Assembly: GCA_002305725.1 (NCBI GenBank)
Contig: DBQM01000059.1
Coordinates: 22,642 to 50,082 of the forward strand
Source: Ruminococcus sp. UBA1394
GTDB lineage: Bacteria > Bacillota > Clostridia > Oscillospirales > Ruminococcaceae
DNA length: 27,441 nucleotides
Direction: 5' to 3'
A program made the position numbers and the translations under genes. Shown here in pieces: positions 1-6,867 of this stretch. A model generated the notes under the pieces. That model was not told the origin of the DNA and did not search any database. It saw only the letters and a program-made list of their open reading frames with translations. Every line of letters starts with the position of its first letter. The stretch's first letter is position 1.

Positions 1-180
1 TACAACATTGATTGATGTAACAGGGTTGATTGATGTTACAACATTGATTGATGTAACAGGGTTGATTGATGTTACAACGTTAACTGATGTAACAGGGTTG
101 ATTGATGTTACAACGTTGATTGATGTAACAGGATCAATTGATGTTACAACGTTGATTGATGTAACAGGTACAATTGTTGT
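1..180 (-). repeat. 36-bp tandem repeat encoding the VTSIN[P/V] linker
   Basis: About five 36-bp units run from the left edge to near base 180, with a few substitutions per unit. On the minus strand each unit encodes two hexapeptides, VTSINP and VTSINV, with rare variants VTSIDP and VTSVNV. The array lies inside the scaffoldin, after its second cohesin and a Thr/Ala-rich stretch, and continues past the edge. It is probably an extended inter-module linker. Confidence 0.85.
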
Positions 181-1881
181 AGCTGCTGTAGTAGCAACTG
201 TTGTAGCTGCTGTTGTAGCAACTGTTGTTGCGTCTGTTGCGTCTGTTGCGCCTTCGATTACAACTGAACCTGGTTCAACAGTTGGCTTGAGGTATGTAAT
301 ACCTTCGCCGCCGTTATCTACGTTAACGATTGGCTCAACTTCGCCGTTTGAACCCTGAATATCAATTTCGTATACATCGCCTGGCTTAGCATTCTCAGAA
401 ACTGTGAATGTAAGAACTGCGAATGGCTGTGTCGGGTCATTTTTAACCTTGTTTGTTGCAGAAGCTAATACGTAAACTGCTTCATCCTTGTTGATTGTCG
501 GACGAGCTGCAAAGCCCTTACCCATTTTCATGTCTGTAAGTGTGAGCTTAGTCTTGTCAAATATAGCTCTTGCTTCAAATCCTCTGATATCTTTGCCGTC
601 TGTATCAGCATACATATTAACTGTTACTGTGCCGCCAGGTGTACCTACTACTGCCTTGTCAGCCCAAACCTTACATGTGCCGATGTAGTTTAATGTAGGA
701 AGTGTATCATCTGTTGCTTCTGTTGTCTCAGTTGCACCTTCAATTACAACTGAACCTTTTTCAACAGTTGGCTTGAGGTATGTAATGCCTTCACCGCCGT
801 TATCTACGTTAACGATTGGCTCAACTTCGCCATTTGAGCCCTGAATATCAATTTCGTATACATCGCCTGGCTTAGCATTCTCAGAAACTGTGAATGTAAG
901 AACTGCGAATGGCTGTGTCGGGTCATTTTTAACCTTGTTTGTTGCAGAAGCTAATACGTAAACTGCTTCATCCTTGTTGATTGTCGGACGAGCTGCAAAG
1001 CCCTTACCCATTTTCATGTCTGTAAGTGTGAGCTTAGTCTTGTCAAATATAGCTCTTGCTTCAAATCCTCTGATATCTTTGCCGTCTGTATCAGCATACA
1101 TATTAACTGTTACTGTGCCGCCAGGTGTACCTACTATTGCCTTGTCAGCCCAAACCTTACAATCACCAATGTAATTTAATGTTGGAAGTGTATCTGCTGT
1201 CGGAGCAACTGTCGGAGCTGCTGTTGTAGCCGCTGTTGTTGGCTGTGCGCCATCACCGATTGTGAATACAGCCTTATTAACTTTTACGCTGTCAAAGTAT
1301 TCAACAAATGTTGTACCCTGAGTAGCGGAGAGAAGTGATGTTCCGTTATCAAGTGATACAGTATATGTACCCTTAGGTGTGCTTGAATCAAAAATCACAT
1401 CAAATGTAGCAACAGTCTTTGTCAGGTCATTCTTTATAAATGGGTTTGTACCATCATTCTGGATAAAGAAACCTGTTGTATCCTGTGCAACTGATGAATC
1501 CTCCGGATCTGTACCCATTGTAAAGAAGTCATATCCTGCATCATACATCGGATCATTCTTACAAGTAAGTGCATTTTCTGTTGTGATTGTGAGGTTCTTG
1601 AATGTTATGTGGCTTGAATCGCTCTTGATCTTTGCCAGAAGCATTGTTACCTCATCAGCGTCATCAAAGCTGTCAAACATAAATGAAACCTTTGATGTTG
1701 CTGTTCCTGCTGAAACTTCTTCCATGCTAAAGGAGGACTTTTCAGGCTTAAGTGTTATTACATCTGTTGTAGTTCCCTTAATAGTTGTAGCTGCCGAAAC
1801 AGTTGTAACTATTGAGCTTGCTATTGTTGTTGCCAGAATAGCAGCTGATGTGAGAACTGAGAGAAGTCTTCTCTTCTTCAT
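1..1881 (-). CDS. Scaffoldin with tandem cohesins, partial (C-terminus beyond the left edge)
   Basis: This frame is open from an ATG at 1881 to base 1, giving 627 codons with no stop. The start has AAAGGA nine bases upstream and is followed by a signal peptide (MKKRRLLSVLTSAA..., cleavage near residue 30). Residues about 32-214 form a beta-rich domain with a cohesin-like C-terminal half, class uncertain. Residues about 238-382 and 400-544 are two near-identical cohesin-type domains (motifs GTVTVNMYADTDGKDIRGFE and FAVLTFTVSENAKPGD). A Thr/Ala linker and VTSIN repeats follow up to the edge. Cohesins bind dockerins of enzymes and adaptors, so this is a structural scaffoldin of a cellulosome. 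It lies 89 bases after a ScaC-like gene, an order like scaC-scaA of Ruminococcus flavefaciens. Whether it ends in a dockerin, more cohesins or a sorting signal cannot be seen. Family call firm, exact homologue uncertain. Confidence 0.85.
   Translation of the reverse strand, partial: MKKRRLLSVLTSAAILATTIASSIVTTVSAATTIKGTTTDVITLKPEKSSFSMEEVSAGTATSKVSFMFDSFDDADEVTMLLAKIKSDSSHITFKNLTITTENALTCKNDPMYDAGYDFFTMGTDPEDSSVAQDTTGFFIQNDGTNPFIKNDLTKTVATFDVIFDSSTPKGTYTVSLDNGTSLLSATQGTTFVEYFDSVKVNKAVFTIGDGAQPTTAATTAAPTVAPTADTLPTLNYIGDCKVWADKAIVGTPGGTVTVNMYADTDGKDIRGFEARAIFDKTKLTLTDMKMGKGFAARPTINKDEAVYVLASATNKVKNDPTQPFAVLTFTVSENAKPGDVYEIDIQGSNGEVEPIVNVDNGGEGITYLKPTVEKGSVVIEGATETTEATDDTLPTLNYIGTCKVWADKAVVGTPGGTVTVNMYADTDGKDIRGFEARAIFDKTKLTLTDMKMGKGFAARPTINKDEAVYVLASATNKVKNDPTQPFAVLTFTVSENAKPGDVYEIDIQGSNGEVEPIVNVDNGGEGITYLKPTVEPGSVVIEGATDATDATTVATTAATTVATTAATTIVPVTSINVVTSIDPVTSINVVTSINPVTSVNVVTSINPVTSINVVTSINPVTSINVV
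241..1202 (-). repeat. 486-bp tandem duplication of a cohesin module
   Basis: Two copies are offset by exactly 486 bases (162 codons). Bases 353-650 and 839-1136 are identical by eye over 298 bases; the differences cluster at module edges. At protein level the cohesins differ at only a few residues (for example TCKVWADKAV against DCKVWADKAI, and VEPGS against VEKGS). This indicates recent duplication or ongoing gene conversion. Confidence 0.9.
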
Positions 1882-1897
1882 CACTATTTTTCCTTTC

Positions 1898-1963
1898 TGT
1901 CTGGTGTGCAGACACTTATTTTTTTCTGCGGATCCCCCGCTATTTTAAGCTTTTCAGCTTAAA
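1898..1963 (-). other. Intercistronic hairpins between adaptor and scaffoldin genes
   Basis: Two stem-loops lie in the 89-base gap. Bases 1944-1963 form a perfect 8-bp stem (TTTAAGCT/AGCTTAAA) with a GAAA loop on the transcribed strand. Bases 1898-1914 form TGTCTG/CAGACA with a 5-base loop just upstream of the scaffoldin ribosome site. Neither is followed by a U-tract, so they look like RNA stability or processing elements within one transcript. Function is inferred. Confidence 0.45.
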
Positions 1964-1970
1964 TTCTTTA

Positions 1971-2858
1971 TCATTTTCCGAGCTCTGAAATATCAGCTGT
2001 TCCTGCAACGTAGCCGAGGATAAGTGCACTGTCTGCTGAATCGATTAAATTATCTCTTACGCAGTCTGCATTAGCTTTACCTTCCGGCTGGAGTGCATTT
2101 GTTTCTGTATTCAGCAGATACATATTAAGTGTAACAACATCTGATACGTTTACACGCTGATCCAGGTTTACATCGCCGTACTTTGTTCCATCAGGAATGT
2201 CTTCTGTTACCGGTTCTGTTGTTGGTGTTGTTTCAGGCTCTGTAGCCGGCTCTGTTGTTTCTTCTGTTTCGCCGCCAAGTACATGAACGTTGCCTGCAGT
2301 AAATACTGGTTCGTAAACTGTTGTTGTTTCATCAGCTGACATATAGCCGAAAACAACTGTTGAGTTTGTTGTTGATGAACCCGGTGTTACTGCTCTGTCA
2401 ACAGGAACAATCTTGAATTCAGCATCTGAACCTGCAGCGGCATCTGCCTTAACTGTACCTGAAATGTTAAGGAATGTGCCTGTGCCATTCAGGAAGTATG
2501 CAGAATCAGTTGTACCTAATGCATACATAACGCTGATAACACCTGTTTCAATGTTGCATTCAAACGGTTCAGGCAGTGTACCTTCAACAGAAGTTGTGTC
2601 CTTAGCGAGTGAGCCGAGATTTACCTCATCAATCGTTACCAATGATGAATCATAGGAAATTCCGAAATCACAGGCATTGATACCTGTTGACGGAATATTT
2701 GTAAGATCAAGGGTAAGTTCAAAGCTTTCACCTGCTGCTGCCTCTGTCTTGCTGATACTTACGCTGAAATCGTCAGCAGCTGTTACGATTGCAGAAGCTG
2801 AAACTGATGCTAATGCTACAGCAGCAACAAGACTTGCAATCATTCTTTTTGTTCTCAT
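1971..2858 (-). CDS. ScaC-like adaptor scaffoldin: N-terminal cohesin and C-terminal dockerin
   Basis: A secreted 295-residue protein. The signal peptide covers residues 1-28 (MRTKRMIASLVAAVALASVS...). Residues about 29-195 are a cohesin (ESFELTLDLTNIPSTGINACDFGISYDSS). A Glu/Thr/Pro linker covers about 196-226. Residues about 228-294 are a dockerin with two Ca-binding loops: DVNLDQRVNVSD, and DCVRDNLIDSAD, the latter with Val at loop position 3. The domain order and size match ScaC of R. flavefaciens, an adaptor that docks on the primary scaffoldin and offers a different cohesin. The start at 2858 has AAGGAGG at good spacing. It is the first gene of a unit that continues into the scaffoldin. 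Its linker and dockerin closely resemble those of the pectate lyase at 6868-11043, which suggests a shared cohesin partner. The ScaC label is inference from architecture. Confidence 0.88.
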   Translation of the reverse strand: MRTKRMIASLVAAVALASVSASAIVTAADDFSVSISKTEAAAGESFELTLDLTNIPSTGINACDFGISYDSSLVTIDEVNLGSLAKDTTSVEGTLPEPFECNIETGVISVMYALGTTDSAYFLNGTGTFLNISGTVKADAAAGSDAEFKIVPVDRAVTPGSSTTNSTVVFGYMSADETTTVYEPVFTAGNVHVLGGETEETTEPATEPETTPTTEPVTEDIPDGTKYGDVNLDQRVNVSDVVTLNMYLLNTETNALQPEGKANADCVRDNLIDSADSALILGYVAGTADISELGK

Positions 2859-2978
2859 TTGCGTTTTCCTCCTTTTCTAAATAAGCATTTTTCTATAACA
2901 AGGGAACATTTAGCTGTCCATTCCCTTTATTATATTCAACGCCGTGAACTTAAACGATTATAATTTATTCACATTATA

Positions 2979-3007
2979 ATTATAAATTAAACTCACGCCA
3001 AAGTCAA
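2979..3007 (-). promoter_or_regulatory. Sigma-A promoter for the adaptor/scaffoldin unit
   Basis: The minus strand carries TTGACT (3007-3002), a 17-base spacer and TATAAT (2984-2979). A second overlapping TATAAT lies at 2978-2973. Transcription would start near 2972, leaving a leader of about 114 bases. The leader holds a stem AAGGGAA/TTCCCTT at 2900-2906 and 2921-2927. Confidence 0.75.
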
Positions 3008-3369
3008 TAGTTTGCACCGCTTTTTGTATGGTTTTATAAAATAAAACTATCGGAATTGTTGAATATAATGAATAAACTGTCGCCCGAATTGCTTTTCAAC
3101 ATTTTCCACAATAATTCTTCAACATATTTTTTCAAAATATCATAAATATTCCAAGTGTGCAACAACTATATTATAGACTATACTAAAAGAAAAGTCAAGA
3201 GGAAAGTTAAACAAATAAAAAATTATTTGAACTTATCACTTTTGTATCATTATACACTAAAAAACTCCGGCTGTAAAGCCTTTTATATTTTATTTAATCA
3301 TCTTTGTTCAGTTTTGATAAATCGCAACTTTGCGCCTTTAAAGTTTTTTGTGCTTTAATACAGCCTTTT

Positions 3370-3400
3370 TGAATTATTTCCGTCTTTCCGGACAATGATA
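3370..3400 (+). promoter_or_regulatory. Candidate sigma-G (forespore) promoter of the germination operon
   Basis: TGAATT (3370-3375), an 18-base spacer and AATGATA (3394-3400) resemble the sigma-G pattern TGAATA with CATAMTA, with two mismatches in the -10 element. It sits about 33 bases before the first start codon. Germinant receptor operons are normally forespore-expressed, which makes this plausible, but the match is imperfect. Confidence 0.35.
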
Positions 3401-3432
3401 AGATCAGTAACCGCTTTAAATGGAGGCGCATT

Positions 3433-4893
3433 ATGAAACCAACTCAACTCAAAAATCTGACTGTTATCCCTGACCTGTCTGAAAATCTCAGTAAAATCAG
3501 AGATATTGCAGGCGGAAGCTCCGACCTGCTTATAAATGAAATCGAGATTTGCGGCATAAAAGTCGCCCTTATGTGCTGTGAGGGAATGCTGTCGACCTCG
3601 ACCATTACCGAGCTTATTCTCCACCCTCTTATGAACATAAAGCTTGAAAATCCAAGTCCGGCAGCATTGCTCACCCATATTGAAACAAGAATGCTGCTTT
3701 CTGTGGACCGTCCTGTGGCATACAATTATGAGGATTTCTTCCGGCTTCTGAACTCCGGATTTGCAATGCTTGCCGCTGACGGACAGGACAGGATTCTTGC
3801 TTTCGGAGTACAGGGATACGATAAAAAAGGTATCGACGAGCCTTCGGGCGAAAACAACATAACCGGCTCTCATGACGGGTTCATGGAAGTTATCCGTTCA
3901 AATATGTCCCTTATAAGACGGCGCATGAAGTCCCCTGTGCTCGTTCAGAAGCTTTTTGTCATGGGCGACAAGAGCCAGACGGATATGTGCATCTGCTATA
4001 TGTCGGACAGAGTCCCCTCCTCCCTTGTGGAAAAAATTATGGACTCCATTGAAAAAATGGACCTTGAATCTGTCCTCTCCACCGGCTATGTCCAGCCATT
4101 TATTGAACCGGACAAGAAAAGGCTGTTCAGCTCTGTCGGACGTACCGAGCGTCCGGACGTTCTCTGCTCCAAGCTTATCGAGGGCAGAGTTGCCATACTC
4201 GTTGACGGAAACCCATTTGCCCTTATAATCCCCAAGCTGTGGACCGACGATTTCCAGACTGTTGACGACTACAATTTCAAGCCATATTTCGCCACATTTA
4301 TACGATGGCTGAAATACGGGGCATTTCTCATATCAATACTGCTCCCCTCTCTTTATGTGGCAATTGCAATGCACCACCCCGAACTTTTAAACAGTACCCT
4401 CCTGCTGATACTGGCAGAATCCGAGCAGAACGCTCCTTTCTCCATAATCGCCGAAACAGTCGGAGTACTGCTGATGTACGAGATAATAAAAGAGGCAGGA
4501 CTGCGGCTGCCAAAAGCTGTGGGCGGAGCTGTGAGCATCGTCGGGGGACTTATTATCGGTGACGCCGCCGTGACCTCCGGTCTTATCAGTACACCATTAC
4601 TGACCGTTGCCGCACTTTCCGTCGTAAGCGGATTTGTTGTCCCCGACCTTTCTCAGGCAATAACCGTTCTGCGTATTGTCTTTATAATCTGCGGCGGAAT
4701 ATGGGGTATCTTCGGCATAAGTCTTTTTGGTGCAGCGGTACTCTTTAATATGTGTGCTACCGGTGACTACGGTTTCCCCTACACCGCCCCTATCTCACCT
4801 TTCAAGGCAAAAACCATGGGTGACATTGCAGTAAGGGAAGGGTTCAGAAAAATGCAGAACAACGATTTCACAGTGGAGGAGCTACATGAATAA
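3433..4893 (+). CDS. GerA-family spore germinant receptor subunit A
   Basis: A 486-residue protein, the usual length of GerAA/GerKA/SpoVAF-type subunits. The N-terminal half is a soluble cytoplasmic domain with the family stretch ENNITGSHDGFMEVIRSNMS (about residues 137-156). The C-terminal half has several membrane segments, starting near residue 295 (GAFLISILLPSLYVAIA) and including the conserved region RLPKAVGGAVSIVGGLIIGDA, and ends in a charged tail. In family members this subunit sits in the spore inner membrane and forms the germinant receptor with the B and C subunits. The start at 3433 has GGAGG at 3422-3426. The stop overlaps the next gene by eight bases, which implies translational coupling. 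The germinant is not predictable. Confidence 0.93.
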   Translation: MKPTQLKNLTVIPDLSENLSKIRDIAGGSSDLLINEIEICGIKVALMCCEGMLSTSTITELILHPLMNIKLENPSPAALLTHIETRMLLSVDRPVAYNYEDFFRLLNSGFAMLAADGQDRILAFGVQGYDKKGIDEPSGENNITGSHDGFMEVIRSNMSLIRRRMKSPVLVQKLFVMGDKSQTDMCICYMSDRVPSSLVEKIMDSIEKMDLESVLSTGYVQPFIEPDKKRLFSSVGRTERPDVLCSKLIEGRVAILVDGNPFALIIPKLWTDDFQTVDDYNFKPYFATFIRWLKYGAFLISILLPSLYVAIAMHHPELLNSTLLLILAESEQNAPFSIIAETVGVLLMYEIIKEAGLRLPKAVGGAVSIVGGLIIGDAAVTSGLISTPLLTVAALSVVSGFVVPDLSQAITVLRIVFIICGGIWGIFGISLFGAAVLFNMCATGDYGFPYTAPISPFKAKTMGDIAVREGFRKMQNNDFTVEELHE

Positions 4894-5935
4894 GATATCA
4901 AATGCACAGCTTTTCTCTGTACTTTTCAGTGTAAAGGCTTTCAGTCTGATCTGCTCGGGAGTGACCGCCGACGCCTCACAGATGGCAGGTGCGGCGATTT
5001 CCATAGCTTTACAGTTTCTTCTTGCCATACCCATGATAATGCTTTACCGTCACAGCGGATTCAGTTTAAAAAAGGAAATGCTTTTCGGAAAATTCGGCAA
5101 ACTGCTTTACGCTCTCTTCTTTATTATATGGGGGGCGGTTTCGTTCAACCGTTTATGGGGAGTGAGCAAAAGCGTTTACTTTCCGGTAGACAGCAGTCTT
5201 GCCTGTTCTGTGATACTTGCCGCTGTCTGCCTTTACTGTGCGTCAATGAAATTCAGCGCACTTTCACGCTCCTCCCTTATCATTTCGGGAATATTCATCT
5301 TCACAGCCGCAATACTCATTCTCGGAGCATATTCCAAAGCCGACCTTGCAAACTACATTCCGGCGACAGATTTCGGAAGTATTATTCACAACGCAGTCAG
5401 AAACTTCTGTTCATCGGGAGAGCTTGTAATGCTCTTTATACTCCTTGAGTTTTCCTCTGCGGACAGGCACAGGGGAGTCACCGCATTTTTTGTCGGTTCA
5501 CTCATTCTGACAGAGCTTGTATACATTATAGAAATAACCGTCCTGGGAAAAATCATAAATCTGACCGACTTCCCGTTCTTCACAGCCGGAGCGTTTTCAC
5601 AGCCGTTCAGCATTCAGCGTGCGGACTCCCTCTACATGATTTCTTTCACACTTCTCTGCGTGCTGACAGTTACACTCCAGCTTGTCCTCACATCAGTACT
5701 TGTAAAGGAGATAGTTCCGGACTTAAAATACAACACACTTTTATCAGTTATACTCATGCTGGGACTTTCGGCACTTCTCAATTCAACAGGCGCAGACCTT
5801 TCTCCTGTCATGGGAGTACTTATTATAATGCTGTCTGTTGTTATACCTGTAATAATGCTTATAAGGAGAATTTACAATGATAAAAAAACTGGCGCTGACA
5901 GCAGTAATGCTTCTGCTCTGCGGGTGCAGTCATAA
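4886..5935 (+). CDS. GerB-family germinant receptor permease-like subunit
   Basis: A 349-residue integral membrane protein with about ten hydrophobic segments, close to the 360-370 usual for GerAB-type proteins of the amino acid/polyamine transporter superfamily. It opens with the typical ISNAQLFSVLFSVKAFSLIC helix. In Bacillus this subunit contributes the germinant-binding pocket. A GGAGGAG site at 4875-4881 precedes the ATG. The start lies inside the end of the A subunit, and the last 59 bases overlap the C subunit gene. Which ligand it binds cannot be told from sequence. Confidence 0.9.
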   Translation: MNKISNAQLFSVLFSVKAFSLICSGVTADASQMAGAAISIALQFLLAIPMIMLYRHSGFSLKKEMLFGKFGKLLYALFFIIWGAVSFNRLWGVSKSVYFPVDSSLACSVILAAVCLYCASMKFSALSRSSLIISGIFIFTAAILILGAYSKADLANYIPATDFGSIIHNAVRNFCSSGELVMLFILLEFSSADRHRGVTAFFVGSLILTELVYIIEITVLGKIINLTDFPFFTAGAFSQPFSIQRADSLYMISFTLLCVLTVTLQLVLTSVLVKEIVPDLKYNTLLSVILMLGLSALLNSTGADLSPVMGVLIIMLSVVIPVIMLIRRIYNDKKTGADSSNASALRVQS

Positions 5936-6830
5936 AACAGAAGTAAGGGACAAGGGATTTGTAAGGACTATCGGCTGCGACAGCGGAGAAATGCAGTCTG
6001 TGGCAGTACGCCTTTACGGGCAGGAGGAGGTCCTTTCCGGCAGCGGTGACACAATTTTTTCCGCCGTTGAAAATGCAGAAACCGCCCAGGGAAAGACCCT
6101 TTTTACCGGTCACCTTGAACTGCTCGTGCTCAACCCCGCAGAAATAAAGGACAAGCTGTCAGTCATGATAAAAAACAACCGCATTTCTCCGTCCTGTTCG
6201 CTTATAATTACTACCGGAAGTGCCGCAGATACCGTAAAAAGCTATGAAGAGGAGGAGCTTTCGGATATTCTTGACAGCAGCAGCCGAAAGGGAAAAATTG
6301 TCACCAGAAACATCAGCGCAGTATTAAACGACCTTCTCGAAGATGACTCCATGGCGGCAGTACCTGTTCTCGACGGTAAAAATCTCACCATGGGAGTTGT
6401 CGGCTATGATTCTGTTATTGGAGTACTTTCAGAGGAGGAGTCGGAGGGACTCAGCTGGCTCACCGCTTCTCAGCATGACATTTATCTCCCGATAAATGTA
6501 AATGGAAAGGCAGCAAGCTTTCATGTACGCAAAAGCAGTACAAGGCTTACTGCCGAAGCTGACGGTGACAAAATAAAAATCACCACGGAAATAAAAATAA
6601 ACGGCAGCTGCATTGAGGAAAACATCAGTGAAACCGAATCCTCAAAGGCAGCTGCTGAAAAGATATCCGTTCTTTGCTCAAAAGCCATTTCCAAAACTGT
6701 AACAGGCATGAACGCAGATGTTCTCGGCATTGAAAAGTGCATAAGATCAGAAAATATAGCGTCCGGCCAATCGTGGAAAGAGATAATACCAGAGCTTGAA
6801 TTTTATTACAGTATTAAAATTGCGTCATAA
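5877..6830 (+). CDS. GerC-family germinant receptor lipoprotein
   Basis: A 317-residue lipoprotein. The N-terminus (MIKKLALTAVMLLLCGC) is a type II signal peptide with Cys17 as the lipidated residue. The body matches the Ger(x)C pattern: an early EVRDKGFVRTIGCD strand, TLFTGHLELLVL in the middle, and a C-terminal domain with long amphipathic stretches. It is shorter than the usual 370-400 residues, perhaps a compact version. The start at 5877 is set by AAGGAG at 5863-5868, so the gene begins 59 bases inside gerB, an unusually long overlap. The protein should sit on the outer face of the spore inner membrane and complete the receptor. Confidence 0.9.
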   Translation: MIKKLALTAVMLLLCGCSHKTEVRDKGFVRTIGCDSGEMQSVAVRLYGQEEVLSGSGDTIFSAVENAETAQGKTLFTGHLELLVLNPAEIKDKLSVMIKNNRISPSCSLIITTGSAADTVKSYEEEELSDILDSSSRKGKIVTRNISAVLNDLLEDDSMAAVPVLDGKNLTMGVVGYDSVIGVLSEEESEGLSWLTASQHDIYLPINVNGKAASFHVRKSSTRLTAEADGDKIKITTEIKINGSCIEENISETESSKAAAEKISVLCSKAISKTVTGMNADVLGIEKCIRSENIASGQSWKEIIPELEFYYSIKIAS

Positions 6831-6831
6831 C

Positions 6832-6859
6832 AAAAAAGCACTCCTTTCGGAGTGCTTTT
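6832..6859. terminator. Bidirectional rho-independent terminator
   Basis: An 11-bp stem, AAAAGCACTCC/GGAGTGCTTTT, with a TTTC loop lies between two convergent genes. It is followed by T residues on the plus strand and, because of the A-tract on the other side, by U residues on the minus strand too. It can end both the germination operon and the pectate lyase transcript. Confidence 0.85.
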
Positions 6860-6867
6860 CATTAATT

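Larger units (their letters stand above)
2859..3432. promoter_or_regulatory. Divergent AT-rich intergenic region
   Basis: This 574-base gap lies between the adaptor gene (minus) and the germination operon (plus). It is strongly AT-rich. It holds the adaptor promoter, a candidate forespore promoter next to 3433, and a 12-bp inverted repeat (GTTGAATATAAT) at 2929-2940 and 3058-3069 that flanks the adaptor promoter. The open frame at 3155-3358 has no ribosome site and low-complexity composition, so I do not call a gene. Confidence 0.6.

Noticed and set aside
1..180. CRISPR array
   Set aside because: The 36-bp units are contiguous with no spacers and encode a regular hexapeptide in the open scaffoldin frame.
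1379..1948. Plus-strand open frame of 189 codons
   Set aside because: It is the shadow of the scaffoldin gene on the other strand, whose frame has a signal peptide, ribosome site and recognisable modules.
3267..3290. GGCT/AGCC mini hairpin followed by TTTTAT
   Set aside because: The stem is only 4 bp and no gene ends upstream of it on the plus strand.
3155..3358. Plus-strand 67-codon frame in the divergent intergenic region
   Set aside because: No ribosome site, AT-driven composition (Lys, Asn, Tyr, Leu) and no recognisable motif.
3355..3873. Minus-strand 172-codon frame
   Set aside because: Antisense to the start of the GerA-family gene, which is clearly coding.
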